Assembly (NCBI GenBank): GCA_902806055.1
Contig: CADCVD010000019.1
Coordinates: 1-52,098, forward strand
Source of the DNA: an uncultured Rubrobacteraceae bacterium
GTDB lineage: Bacteria; Actinomycetota; Rubrobacteria; Rubrobacterales; Rubrobacteraceae
Reading direction: 5' to 3'
Length of the DNA: 52,098 nt
The notes under the pieces were generated by a model. It saw only the letters and a program-made list of their open reading frames with translations, was not told where the DNA came from and made no database searches. The position numbers were made by a program, and so were the translations under genes. Numbering within the stretch: the stretch's first letter is position 1; each line of letters begins with the position of its first letter. Below, piece by piece: positions 1-8,572 of the stretch.

Positions 1-2
1 CC

Positions 3-437
3 CTGCAGGAGCATCACATCTTCGTTCCTGGGACGGAACTACCGGTCGTGGAGGCTGGCGGTATGCGGGTGGCGCTCTTGATCTGTTGGGATCTTGGGTT
101 TCCGGAGGTCACGCGCGAGGCCACGCTCGCGGGAGCGGACCTGATCCTGGCTCCCGCCGGATGGAGGGAGCCGTGGGGGGCACAGTACAGTCTCTCGTGC
201 GCCGCGCGTGCTCTGGATAACGCCGTCTACCTTGCTAGCGCCAACCAGATCGGCGTTTATCCCGAGGCGCGTTTCCATACCCCCGGCCACGTCTACGGAC
301 CCGACGGGTTGCGTCTCTCCACGGAGGAAGACGAGCGAAGCGCCGGCCGGATAAGTCGAGGCTTCCCCGCGCAGTGGAGCAGGCTTTACGGCAGTACCTT
401 CCTCGACGAAGCAGCTCCTCTAGAGGTCTGCTCCTAG
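3..437 (+). CDS. Nitrilase/carbon-nitrogen hydrolase family protein, 5' truncated by the window edge
   Basis: The frame is open from base 3 and runs to TAG at 435-437, so this is the C-terminal 144 residues of a longer protein (family members are usually 260-320 aa). The residues around VALLICWDLGFPE hold the family's catalytic cysteine in its usual setting, and the upstream PG-ELPVVEAGG stretch matches the strand before it. The Glu and Lys of the Glu-Lys-Cys triad would lie upstream, outside the window. Further on, ARALDNAVYLASANQIG is the typical post-cysteine segment. Such enzymes hydrolyse amides or nitriles; the substrate cannot be told from this piece. The internal GTG at 48 is not the true start. 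The gene ends about 220 bases before the betaine transporter and is probably a separate unit. Confidence 0.85.
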   Translation: MQEHHIFVPGTELPVVEAGGMRVALLICWDLGFPEVTREATLAGADLILAPAGWREPWGAQYSLSCAARALDNAVYLASANQIGVYPEARFHTPGHVYGPDGLRLSTEEDERSAGRISRGFPAQWSRLYGSTFLDEAAPLEVCS

Positions 438-660
438 AATCAGGCTGGCCGGAGGGGCTAGCTAAACGGTATCAGGCGGAGAGCAGGAACCTCGGTTCCC
501 TCGCCCAAACCGCAACGGCGGAAGCGAGGGTTAATAGAAGCGGGGCATAGAACATGCGACCTTTATTGCGCAGACGCATTCCTGTACACTTACTCCCGAC
601 GCGAGGGAGGCTTTCGAGGCATCTTTGAAGCGGCAGCGTGCAAGGAAAGGAGTCAGTAGC

Positions 661-690
661 ATGAGTATGTTTGGATGGAGGGGCCGGTAG
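661..690 (+). promoter_or_regulatory. Possible 9-codon leader ORF ahead of the betaine transporter operon
   Basis: ATG at 661 is preceded by a strong AAGGAAAGGAG ribosome site (642-652) and encodes MSMFGWRGR before TAG at 688-690. The GGAGGGG ribosome site of the permease (677-683) lies inside this ORF, and the permease ATG at 694 is 3 nt after the leader's stop. The arrangement would allow translational coupling. The leader is very short, so this could also be chance. Confidence 0.35.
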
Positions 691-693
691 GGC

Positions 694-1344
694 ATGTCGT
701 TCCTTAGATACCTGTCTAGCCGCTGGGACCATCTCCTAGAGCTAGCTATCGCGCATGCCCAGGTCGTGTTCATATCGTTGTTGATCGCCACGGTGATCGG
801 GGTAACAGTCGGCGTACTCGTTTATCGCAGGGAGCGAACCGCGGAGGTGGTCTTGGCTGTGACCAGCACCTTCCTGACCATCCCTTCCTTCGCGCTGTTC
901 GGGCTCTTACTCCCGGTGTTCGGGCTCGGCTGGACGCCGACGGTCTTCGCGCTGGTCATCTACGCGCTCCTGCCGATAGTGCGCAACACGGTCGTGGGGT
1001 TGCGGAGCGTGGACCCGGCGATAGCGGAGAGCGCGCAGGGGATGGGGATGAGCCGCTGGGTGCGGCTTTTCAGGATCGAGCTGCCGCTCGCGTGGCCGGT
1101 GATCATAACCGGTATAAGGGTCTCGACGCTTATAATCGTCGGTATCGCCGCAATCGCCGCCTACGTGAACGGTCCCGGGCTCGGGGAGGACATCTTCCAG
1201 GGCATCTCGCGCATCGGCAGCGCCGTGGCTCTCAACCTCGTGCTCGGGGCGGTGCTCGCTATCATCGTGCTTGCTTTGATCTTTGACGGGTTCTTCGCGT
1301 TGCTCGGAAAACTTACTACATCGAAGGGTTTGAAACATGGCTGA
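694..1344 (+). CDS. opuCB: Glycine betaine/choline-type ABC transporter permease (OpuCB-like)
   Basis: Integral membrane subunit of an osmoprotectant importer. The 216 residues contain about five hydrophobic segments and, near residues 109-120, the EAA-type loop ESAQGMGMS that docks on the ATPase. It is a normal length for this permease family (ProW/OpuCB, BPD_transp_1). ATG 694 is preceded by GGAGGGG. The last 8 bases overlap the start of the ATPase gene (ATGGCTGA), so the two are translationally coupled. The order permease-ATPase-permease-binding protein is that of OpuC/OpuB-like importers. The exact quaternary amine taken up cannot be read from sequence. Confidence 0.93.
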   Translation: MSFLRYLSSRWDHLLELAIAHAQVVFISLLIATVIGVTVGVLVYRRERTAEVVLAVTSTFLTIPSFALFGLLLPVFGLGWTPTVFALVIYALLPIVRNTVVGLRSVDPAIAESAQGMGMSRWVRLFRIELPLAWPVIITGIRVSTLIIVGIAAIAAYVNGPGLGEDIFQGISRIGSAVALNLVLGAVLAIIVLALIFDGFFALLGKLTTSKGLKHG

Positions 1345-2551
1345 GAACGGGTCGGCAAAGACCGGTGCCGCAAACGACGCTCCGGAGATAATGATACGAC
1401 TGGAGAACCTGACCAAGGTCTTCCCGGGGCAGGAGCAGCCGGCGGTCGAGAACCTCTCGCTGGAGATACCGGAGGGTGAGATCGTAGTCTTTGTCGGTCC
1501 TTCGGGATGCGGCAAGACCACGACGATGAAGATGATCAACCGGATCATCGAACCAAGCTCCGGCAGGATCTTTCTCCAAGGCGAGGACGTGACGAGGGCC
1601 AACGCCGATAAGCTGCGCCGCCGCATAGGCTACGTCATCCAACAGATCGGGCTCTTTCCGCACATGACCATAGCCGAGAACATCGCGACGGTCCCGAAGA
1701 TGCTTGGCTGGGACAAGAAGCGTATCTCTGAGAGAGTGGACGAGCTGTTGGAGACAGTCAGCATGGACGTATCCTACCGGGACCGCTATCCGAAGGAGCT
1801 GTCGGGTGGGCAGCGCCAGCGCATCGGGGTGGCGCGCGCGATGGCGGCCGACCCTCCCGTGTTGCTAATGGACGAGCCGTTCGGGGCGATAGACCCGATC
1901 ACGCGCGAGAGGTTACAGAACGAATTTCTACGGCTGCAGGAAGAGATAAAGAAGACCATCGTCTTCGTGACCCACGACATAGACGAGGCTATAAAGATGG
2001 GCGACCGAATCGCGATCTTGCGCACGAGGTCCAGGATCGCCCAGTACGATACCCCGGAGCGCATCCTCACCGATCCGGCTGACGAGTTCGTCGAGGACTT
2101 CATCGGCACCGGGGCGTCCATAAAACGCCTGAGCCTCAGCCGGGTAAGGGACATAAAGACCGCCGACTGGCCGGTCGCCATGCTCTCCGAGGGGCGCGAG
2201 GCCGCGCGCGAGCTGATGCGGAGATCCGAAAAGGACTACGTGCTGCTGCTCGACGACCGGCGCCGCCCGAAGCGTTGGGTAAGCGCGGATGACCTCGCGC
2301 ACGGCGGTCCCCTCGACGAGGCAGGCTGGCCGGCGGTGTCCGTTGTCGAAGAAGGGTCCAGCCTGTACAGCGTGCTGGACACCATGATCACCTCCTACAA
2401 GGGCTCGGCGATCGTCGTAGACGGCGAGGGCCGCTACGAGGGCGTCGTTGACTTCGATACGGTTCTCGAAGCCATAAACTCCATGCGCCCCCTGGAGCAG
2501 CAGCGCCCGGAGCTCGCCGAAGACGCTACCGCCGAGCAGAGGAGCCAGTAG
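1337..2551 (+). CDS. opuCA: Betaine/choline ABC transporter ATP-binding protein with CBS domains (OpuCA-like)
   Basis: The 404 residues start with an ABC ATPase. Walker A GPSGCGKTT is at about 54-62, signature LSGGQRQR near 156, Walker B VLLMDEP near 175 and switch histidine in FVTHD near 209. The roughly 130 residues after the ATPase form a CBS pair (around 275-395, including GYGVVDFDTV-like strand GVVDFDTVLEAI), as in OpuCA/ProV-type ATPases, where CBS domains sense ionic strength or nucleotides. It energises uptake through the two flanking permeases. It overlaps the upstream permease by 8 bp and its TAG directly abuts the next ATG. Confidence 0.95.
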   Translation: MAENGSAKTGAANDAPEIMIRLENLTKVFPGQEQPAVENLSLEIPEGEIVVFVGPSGCGKTTTMKMINRIIEPSSGRIFLQGEDVTRANADKLRRRIGYVIQQIGLFPHMTIAENIATVPKMLGWDKKRISERVDELLETVSMDVSYRDRYPKELSGGQRQRIGVARAMAADPPVLLMDEPFGAIDPITRERLQNEFLRLQEEIKKTIVFVTHDIDEAIKMGDRIAILRTRSRIAQYDTPERILTDPADEFVEDFIGTGASIKRLSLSRVRDIKTADWPVAMLSEGREAARELMRRSEKDYVLLLDDRRRPKRWVSADDLAHGGPLDEAGWPAVSVVEEGSSLYSVLDTMITSYKGSAIVVDGEGRYEGVVDFDTVLEAINSMRPLEQQRPELAEDATAEQRSQ

Positions 2552-3307
2552 ATGGCGGTAGCCCCGGCCAAGACGGGAGGTCCCCTGCCGCGCTGGGTGG
2601 GCTATCTGACGAAGCCCGTCCTTCTCGGGCTGGCTTGTCTTGCGCTGTACCTGTGGGTTAGCGGTCTGGAGCTCGACAGCATCGAGGCTCGTGAGCTCAA
2701 CGCGCAGACCATTACTCAGCGCTTTATAGAGCACCTCGAACTGACGGCCGCCGCCACTTTAGCCGTAGTCGTGCTTGCCGTCAGCGCGGGGGTGCTGCTC
2801 ACCCGGCCGTTCGCCCGCCGGATCTCGCCCTTCCTGGTCAACGTAGCTAATATAGGACAGGGCTTGCCGTCGATAGGCGTGCTGGCATTGCTGGCGATCT
2901 TCTTCGGGCTCGGCTTCCGGTACGCCCTGATCGGCCTGATCGCCTACGCGTTCTTGCCGGTGTTGCGGAACACGATGGTGGGGTTGAGGCAGGTAGACCG
3001 CAACGTGATCGAGGCTGGTCGGGGGATGGGGATGTCCAAGAACGCGGTACTGTTCCGCATCGAGCTGCCGCTCGCCGTCCCGATCATGCTCGCCGGCATT
3101 CGGACCGCGCTGGTCATTACTATCGGTACAGCCACGCTGGCTACGTTCATCGGAGCCGGGGGCCTGGGCGCCCTGATCGAGACCGGCATCTCCCTGAACC
3201 GCACGCCGGTCCTCGTTACCGGCGCCGTTCTGACCTCGGTCCTGGCCCTGTTTGTTGACTGGCTGGCAGGCGTTGCCGAGGACATCCTGCGGCCGAAGGG
3301 GCTATAG
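2552..3307 (+). CDS. opuCD: Glycine betaine/choline-type ABC transporter permease (OpuCD-like)
   Basis: Second membrane subunit of the importer, 251 aa. ATG 2552 follows the ATPase stop with no gap, and GAGGAG inside the end of the ATPase gene (about 2538-2543) serves as ribosome site. The protein carries an N-terminal extension with one extra hydrophobic segment (about 16-38) compared with the first permease. It has the EAA loop EAGRGMGMSKN near residues 153-163. The two permeases share the pattern FRIELPLA-P-I--GIR, consistent with an old duplication. It would form a heterodimer channel with the product of 694-1344. Confidence 0.94.
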   Translation: MAVAPAKTGGPLPRWVGYLTKPVLLGLACLALYLWVSGLELDSIEARELNAQTITQRFIEHLELTAAATLAVVVLAVSAGVLLTRPFARRISPFLVNVANIGQGLPSIGVLALLAIFFGLGFRYALIGLIAYAFLPVLRNTMVGLRQVDRNVIEAGRGMGMSKNAVLFRIELPLAVPIMLAGIRTALVITIGTATLATFIGAGGLGALIETGISLNRTPVLVTGAVLTSVLALFVDWLAGVAEDILRPKGL

Positions 3308-3357
3308 ACGCCCCTCTCAAAACTTCGTGTAACCGATCTTTAGAAGGAGGAGTTGTC

Positions 3358-4314
3358 TTGTTGGATAAACACGTGAACTTGTTGCGGTTGTTGGGGCTCG
3401 TCGCCGTGGCGGCGATGGTCGCCGTAGGTTGCGGCGGCGGAGGCGGTGGCGGCGGCGGCGGAAGCCTCGCACAGGGGTACGACTTCTCCGGGCAGGAGTA
3501 TACCGTCGGTTCCAAGGAGTTTACCGAGCAGCTCGTCCTCGGGAACATAACCAAGCTGGCCTTAGAGGAGACCGGGGCGACCGTCAACGACCAGATCGGG
3601 CTCGCCGGTTCGGACGCCGTCCGGACAGCAATGGAATCCGGCGAGATCGACATGTACTGGGAGTACCTGGGTACAGGTTGGGTCAACATTCTCGGCGAGA
3701 CGGGCAACATCCCCGAGCCGCCCTACGAGACCGTGCGCGACCGCGACCTCGAAGAGAACAACATCCGCTGGCTCGAGCCCGCGCCCGAAGAGAATAGCTA
3801 CGCTATCGCCACGAACCGCGAGACCGCTGACGCGTACGGTCTCTCGACGCTCTCCGACCTCGAATCGTTCATAGCGGAGAACCCGGACGAGGCTTCGATC
3901 TGTGTCGGCAGCGAGTTCGCGGTTCGTGACGACGGTTTGCCGGGTCTGCAAGAAACATACGGCTACGAGTTCCCCGACATCCAGCGCATTCAGGACGGCC
4001 TCGTCTACGATCAGGTCGCCAACGGCGAGGGGTGCAACTTCGGCTCGGTCTTCACGACGGACGGACGCATCGCCAACCTGGACCTCGTTGTCCTCGAAGA
4101 CGACCAGGAGTTCTTCCCTGCGTTCAACGGTGCGCTCACCATGCGCCAGGAGGTGTTCGAGGAGAACGAGCAGATCGCTGACCTGTTCGGCGAGATCTCC
4201 CCGCTCCTCACCACCGAGGAGATGCAGCAGCTCAACCTTGAGGTCGACGTGAACGGCGTACCCCCCGAGGAGGTCGCCGAGACGTTCCTGCGTGACAATG
4301 GTCTGATCGGCTAA
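3358..4314 (+). CDS. opuCC: Betaine/choline ABC transporter substrate-binding lipoprotein (OpuCC-like)
   Basis: Extracellular binding protein, 318 aa. TTG 3358 has the site AAGGAGGAG at 3344-3352. The N-terminus is a lipoprotein signal with lipobox AVGC (Cys25). It is followed directly by a run of ten glycines, probably a flexible tether to the lipid anchor. The mature part begins with YTVGSKEFTEQLVLGNI, the hallmark of the OpuAC-like quaternary-ammonium-binding fold (OsmF/OpuBC type). The aromatic-rich MYWEYLGTGW segment near 100 is in the region that usually forms part of the ligand cage. It is the last gene of the operon and is followed by a long hairpin. Confidence 0.93.
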   Translation: MLDKHVNLLRLLGLVAVAAMVAVGCGGGGGGGGGGSLAQGYDFSGQEYTVGSKEFTEQLVLGNITKLALEETGATVNDQIGLAGSDAVRTAMESGEIDMYWEYLGTGWVNILGETGNIPEPPYETVRDRDLEENNIRWLEPAPEENSYAIATNRETADAYGLSTLSDLESFIAENPDEASICVGSEFAVRDDGLPGLQETYGYEFPDIQRIQDGLVYDQVANGEGCNFGSVFTTDGRIANLDLVVLEDDQEFFPAFNGALTMRQEVFEENEQIADLFGEISPLLTTEEMQQLNLEVDVNGVPPEEVAETFLRDNGLIG

Positions 4315-4327
4315 GGATCAGTAAACG

Positions 4328-4355
4328 GGGGAGGGAGCGCCGGCGCTCCCTCCCC
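4328..4355 (+). terminator. Hairpin terminator after the betaine transporter operon
   Basis: A perfect 14-bp inverted repeat (4328-4341 with 4342-4355) has no spacer, so the real loop will be 4 nt or more. It lies 13 nt after the binding-protein stop. There is no U-tract, as is common for strong hairpins in high-GC actinobacteria. Confidence 0.75.
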
Positions 4356-4449
4356 ACGGCTTGAGCCAAATACTAGCCGCCCGGAGGCACAAACACGGTA
4401 AACTTACCCTAGTTTGTCTCATCAGGAACCAGAGGGGAGTTTGTGTAAA

Positions 4450-7314
4450 GTGCTAGATCTGGATACCTCTCCGGCCCGGAAGCTCCGCGCTACTCTCGAC
4501 GGCAAGCTCGATGGGTACCTGCGCACCGACCCAGCCGCGCGTGCCCTCTGGTCCACGGACGCCTCCATATACCTCAGGAGGCCGGTCGCCGTCGCCGTCG
4601 TCCGCTCCGAGGAAGACATCCGAAGGGTCATCGACGCGGCCCGCACGGTAGGGCTATCCGTCACCCCGCGCGGCACGGGAACGTCCCTGGCCGGACAGGC
4701 TACCGCTACCGGTATCACCCTCGATACTACTTTGATGCAGGAGATCTCCGAGGTGGATCTGGAGAATGGGATGTGCTCTGTGGAGCCGGGCGTTATACAG
4801 GGGGAGCTAAACGCTCGTGTCGAGCCGCACGGCCTGGTCTTCGGGGCGGACACCTCGACCTCGGACGTGGCTACTCTGGGCGGTATGATCGGCAACAACT
4901 CCGCCGGGATGCGCTCGCTCGTCTTCGGGACGACCGCGGATCAGATCCTCTCCCTGCGATGCGTCCTCGCGACCGGCGAGACCGTGGAGCTAAAGCCGCT
5001 TCCGAGGAGCGAGGCCGAGAGGCGCGCCCGGGGCAACGGCGCTGAGGCCCGGCTCTTGAAGAACGCCTTGCAAATTGGCGAGCGGTACGCCGACGAGATA
5101 AAGCGACGCTACCCGAAGCTGATCCGGCGGGTCTCCGGCTACGGTCTCGACGCCCTCATAAATCCTGACTCCCTCGACCTCACCAGGCTCGTCTGCGGCT
5201 CGGAGGGTACGCTCGCCGTCATAACCCGAGCGGAGGTCCGGCTGCAGCACCTACCGCCCCAGCGGGCGCTCGCCTCTTTCCAGTTCGGCTCCCTGGCCGC
5301 CTCCGCCCGCGCCACGGTAGAGCTTCTTGAGGAGGACCCTTCCGCCATCGAGCTCCTCGACGACGTGGCGATAGGCCGCGCCCGCGGCGCGCCCGCCTAC
5401 AAAGGCTCGACCCGCTTTGTGCAGGGGGAGCCGAAGGCCATATTGCTCGTCGAGTGGAGCGGGACTCAGGAAGAGTTGGACGAGCGCTTCGGCAAACTGG
5501 ACGAGTTGGCGAATAGGGTCGGGGCGTCGAGCGCGGTGCCTTTGCGGACGAACGATGAGATGGCCCAGACGGTCAAGCTGCGGAAGTCGATCCTGCCGCT
5601 GCTTCTGGGTACGGCGGAGAAGGATAAGCCGGTCGCGTTCGTCGAGGACGCGGCGGTCCCGCCGGACCGCCTGGAGGAGTTCATGACACGGTTCGAGGAG
5701 ATCGTGGAGGAGAACGACACCTGGGCCTGCTTCTACGGGCATGCGAGCGTCGGTACCCTGCACGTCCGGCCGGCGCTGGACACGAGCGATCCCGAGGGCG
5801 TAGCAAAGATGCGGCGTATCGCTGAGGAGGTCGCAGGGCTCGTCGACGAGCTCGGTGGGTCGGTCTCCGGGGAGCACGGCGACGGGCTCTCTCGCTCGGA
5901 GTTTCTGGAGCAGATGTACGGTCCGGAGATCGTGCGCGCATTCGGCGAGGTGAAGAGGGCGTGGGACCCGAAAGGGATGCTAAACCCCGGCGTGATCGTG
6001 GACCCGCCGCCTATGGACGAGCAGCTCCGGATCGGGCCGGGCCGCAAACGGCTACCGCTTGGGACGAACTTGGACTTCACGGATCAGGGCGGCTTCGCGG
6101 CGGCGGTGGAGTTGTGCAACGGTTCGGGCTTCTGCCGCAAGAAGAACACGGGGACGATGTGTCCCTCGTTCATGGTCACCCTGGACGAGCAGGACTCGAC
6201 GCGGGCGCGGGCGAACATGCTCCGCTCTATCCTCGAAGGCACCCTGCCGCTTGAGGAGCTGACCGGCGAGAAGATGAAGGAGGTCATGAACCTCTGCGTC
6301 GGCTGCAAGGCGTGCAAGACGGAGTGCCCCTCGCAGGTGGATGTCGCAAGCATGAAGATCGAGGTCCTCTCGCAGATGGGCCAAAGGCACGGCTTCTCGC
6401 TGCGGCAGAAGATCACCGGACACATCCGCCCCCAACTCGCCCTCGCCTCCCTCTTACCTTCGCTGTACAACGCCGTCGCGGGCACCCGCCTCGCCCGCCA
6501 CGCCGCCTCTCTGATCGGGATAGATCCGCGCCGCAATCTGCCGAAGGTGACGAAGAGAGTCTTCTCGAAGCGCTTCCCCGGTTTGCCACAGGGAGAGGGG
6601 CCGGTCGAGGTGGCGCTGTTCAACGATACGTGGACCGAGTACCAGTGGCCGGAGATCGGGGTGGGGGCGGTCCGCCTCTTCGCCGCGGCAGGCGCTAAGG
6701 TTCATCTACCCGAGGTGGTTTGCTGCGGCAGGCCGATGCTCTCCGAGGGCCTCGTGGACGCCGCCCGCGAGAACGCGAAACGCAACCTCGACATCCTGAC
6801 GCCCCTGATCGAACGCGGGATGCCCCTCGTCGGGCTGGAGCCGAGCTGCGTCTCCGCCATGCGCGACGACTATCGGAAGCTGCTGCCGAACGACGAGCGC
6901 GTGGGGAAGCTGGCCGAAGCGACGCGCCTCTTCGAGGAGGCGCTGCTGGAGCTAGACGCTGAGCTTCCATTGCGGGGCGGCTCGCCAGTCCTACTACATG
7001 GACACTGTCATCAGAAGGCGCTCGTCGGCACCGGACCTACCGAGAAGGTGCTCGCGCTCGCGCCGGGTACGGAGGTGACGGTCGTGGACTCGGGGTGTTG
7101 CGGGATGGCGGGGCTCTTCGGGTACGAGAAGGAGAAGTACGAGGTCTCGATGAAGATGGGGGAGAGGCGGCTCTTCCCGGCGGTCAGAGAGGCGGACGAG
7201 AGCGTCGTGATCGCCCCGGGGACCTCTTGCCGCGAGCAGATCCAGGGCGGCACCGGTCGTCGCAGCCAGCACCCGGCCGAGTACTTGGCGAACCGTCTCG
7301 ACGGCTCCTACTAG
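4450..7314 (+). CDS. FAD-binding and Fe-S oxidoreductase (D-lactate/D-2-hydroxyacid dehydrogenase, YdiJ/GlcD-GlcF fusion type)
   Basis: A fused flavin/iron-sulfur dehydrogenase of about 954 aa. The N-terminal PCMH-type FAD domain (about 30-200) contains PRGTGTSLAGQA and GGMIGNNSAGMRS. The FAD-oxidase C-terminal domain follows to about 520, including SGEHGDG. Residues near 550-630 hold ferredoxin-like cysteines, ending in CVGCKACKTECP at about 613-624. The C-terminus has two CCG (heterodisulfide-reductase-like) motifs, VVCCGRP near 756 and SGCCGMAG near 881. Members oxidise D-2-hydroxyacids such as D-lactate or D-2-hydroxyglutarate and pass electrons to the membrane pool; the substrate here is unknown. 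The frame is open from TTG 4414, but GAGGGGAG at 4432-4439 best serves GTG 4450. Only 3 nt separate its stop from nudC. Confidence 0.9.
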   Translation: MLDLDTSPARKLRATLDGKLDGYLRTDPAARALWSTDASIYLRRPVAVAVVRSEEDIRRVIDAARTVGLSVTPRGTGTSLAGQATATGITLDTTLMQEISEVDLENGMCSVEPGVIQGELNARVEPHGLVFGADTSTSDVATLGGMIGNNSAGMRSLVFGTTADQILSLRCVLATGETVELKPLPRSEAERRARGNGAEARLLKNALQIGERYADEIKRRYPKLIRRVSGYGLDALINPDSLDLTRLVCGSEGTLAVITRAEVRLQHLPPQRALASFQFGSLAASARATVELLEEDPSAIELLDDVAIGRARGAPAYKGSTRFVQGEPKAILLVEWSGTQEELDERFGKLDELANRVGASSAVPLRTNDEMAQTVKLRKSILPLLLGTAEKDKPVAFVEDAAVPPDRLEEFMTRFEEIVEENDTWACFYGHASVGTLHVRPALDTSDPEGVAKMRRIAEEVAGLVDELGGSVSGEHGDGLSRSEFLEQMYGPEIVRAFGEVKRAWDPKGMLNPGVIVDPPPMDEQLRIGPGRKRLPLGTNLDFTDQGGFAAAVELCNGSGFCRKKNTGTMCPSFMVTLDEQDSTRARANMLRSILEGTLPLEELTGEKMKEVMNLCVGCKACKTECPSQVDVASMKIEVLSQMGQRHGFSLRQKITGHIRPQLALASLLPSLYNAVAGTRLARHAASLIGIDPRRNLPKVTKRVFSKRFPGLPQGEGPVEVALFNDTWTEYQWPEIGVGAVRLFAAAGAKVHLPEVVCCGRPMLSEGLVDAARENAKRNLDILTPLIERGMPLVGLEPSCVSAMRDDYRKLLPNDERVGKLAEATRLFEEALLELDAELPLRGGSPVLLHGHCHQKALVGTGPTEKVLALAPGTEVTVVDSGCCGMAGLFGYEKEKYEVSMKMGERRLFPAVREADESVVIAPGTSCREQIQGGTGRRSQHPAEYLANRLDGSY

Positions 7315-7317
7315 CGT

Positions 7318-8136
7318 TTGAGCGACACAAAGTCCCCTCTATGGTTCGCGTTCCGCGAGGACCAACTGCTGGTGCTCGACGGGGAGCAGGCTATGGTCCC
7401 GGAGGCAGTCTCCCTAGAGGATCTCGGGCTGAGCACCGGCTTTGAGCGGGAGATAGGAACCCTAGACGGGCGGCAGTGCTTCGCCGTGGATTTGCCCCCA
7501 AATATGGAGCCGCTGGAGGGGGCGGTCTTTCGGGACCTGCGCGGCTTGTGGAGCGTAGACGAGGCTTTCTTCTCGATGGCGGGCAGGGCGAAGCAGATCG
7601 TCGAATGGCACAGGACACACCGGTTCTGCGGCAGGGACGGGACGGAGACGGTGCCGGGACCGACGGAGCTCGCGAAGCAGTGCCCGCTGTGTGGTCTGGT
7701 CTTCTACCCGCGCTTGAGTCCGGCGGTGATCGTGCTGGTCAGGCGCGGGGACGAAGTGCTTCTGGCCCGCTCGCCGGGCTTTCCGCCGGGGATGTACAGC
7801 GTGCTCGCGGGCTTCGTGGAGCCGGGTGAATCTATCGAGGAGACGATAATGCGGGAGATAAGCGAGGAGGTCGGGGTCGAGGTGGGGAACATCGGGTACT
7901 TCGGGAGTCAGCCGTGGCCGTTCCCGAACTCGCTCATGATCGGCTTTGTCGCGGATCATGCGGGCGGCGAGTTGAAGGTTGACCCGGAGGAGATCGAGGA
8001 TGCCGGCTGGTACTCGGTCGACAACCTGCCGGAGCTTCCGCCGAAGGTAAGCATCGCGCGGAGGATGATCGAGGAGTTCGTAGCCGGACACCGCGGAGAT
8101 CCGATGACTCTGAAGACTATCGAAACACCGGAGTAA
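7318..8136 (+). CDS. nudC: NAD(+)/NADH diphosphatase NudC (Nudix hydrolase)
   Basis: Nudix enzyme of 272 aa that cleaves NAD(H) or NAD-capped RNA to the mononucleotides. The Nudix box runs from about 165 to 187 (GFVEPGESIEE... REISEEVGVEV), and the NudC-specific SQPWPFPNS follows. Between the domains is a zinc ribbon. The second pair is CPLC (122, 125), but the first pair is H101-x-x-C104 instead of the usual CxxC, so zinc would be held by His plus three Cys or lost. TTG 7318 is 3 nt after the previous stop, indicating one transcript. Confidence 0.92.
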   Translation: MSDTKSPLWFAFREDQLLVLDGEQAMVPEAVSLEDLGLSTGFEREIGTLDGRQCFAVDLPPNMEPLEGAVFRDLRGLWSVDEAFFSMAGRAKQIVEWHRTHRFCGRDGTETVPGPTELAKQCPLCGLVFYPRLSPAVIVLVRRGDEVLLARSPGFPPGMYSVLAGFVEPGESIEETIMREISEEVGVEVGNIGYFGSQPWPFPNSLMIGFVADHAGGELKVDPEEIEDAGWYSVDNLPELPPKVSIARRMIEEFVAGHRGDPMTLKTIETPE

Positions 8137-8142
8137 GGGGGA

Positions 8143-8547
8143 ATGCGGCGCGAGAGGGTGAGCAGCGGCACGCTCTGGGAGGATGCCGTGGGCTACTCGC
8201 GGGCGATACGCGTCGGATCGTTCGTGTACGTCTCCGGGACTACTGCGACGGGTGAGGACGGGAGCTTGGTGGGCGCGAACGACCCTTACGCGCAGACGAA
8301 ACAGGCCCTTGGCAACCTGAAGGCTGCGCTACATAGGTTGGGGGCGGGGCTTTCGGATGTGGTTCGGACGAGGATCTACGTGACGGATATCGACTCCTGG
8401 GAGGAGGTTGGGCGGGCACACGGCGAGATGTTTGGGGAGGTACGTCCGGCGACCAGTATGGTCGAGGTACGGCGGCTGATCTCGCCTGAGATGCTAGTGG
8501 AGATCGAGGCCGACGCGGTGATCGAAGAGCATACGCTCGGTCCCTAA
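8143..8547 (+). CDS. RidA family (YjgF/YER057c/UK114) protein
   Basis: 134 aa, the usual RidA length. The protein has YSRAIRVGSFVYVSGTTA at the front. The C-terminal half carries DVVRTRIYVTDID and the RPATSMVEV strand, which includes the conserved arginine that contacts the enamine/imine carboxylate in RidA. Family members hydrolyse reactive enamine/imine intermediates formed by PLP enzymes. ATG 8143 follows an AAGGGGG ribosome site, and the gene is 6 nt behind nudC, probably co-transcribed. Its end faces the convergent dehydrogenase with a 25-nt gap. Confidence 0.9.
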   Translation: MRRERVSSGTLWEDAVGYSRAIRVGSFVYVSGTTATGEDGSLVGANDPYAQTKQALGNLKAALHRLGAGLSDVVRTRIYVTDIDSWEEVGRAHGEMFGEVRPATSMVEVRRLISPEMLVEIEADAVIEEHTLGP

Positions 8548-8572
8548 CCACTTTGAGCTTAGCCGCTGGTCG

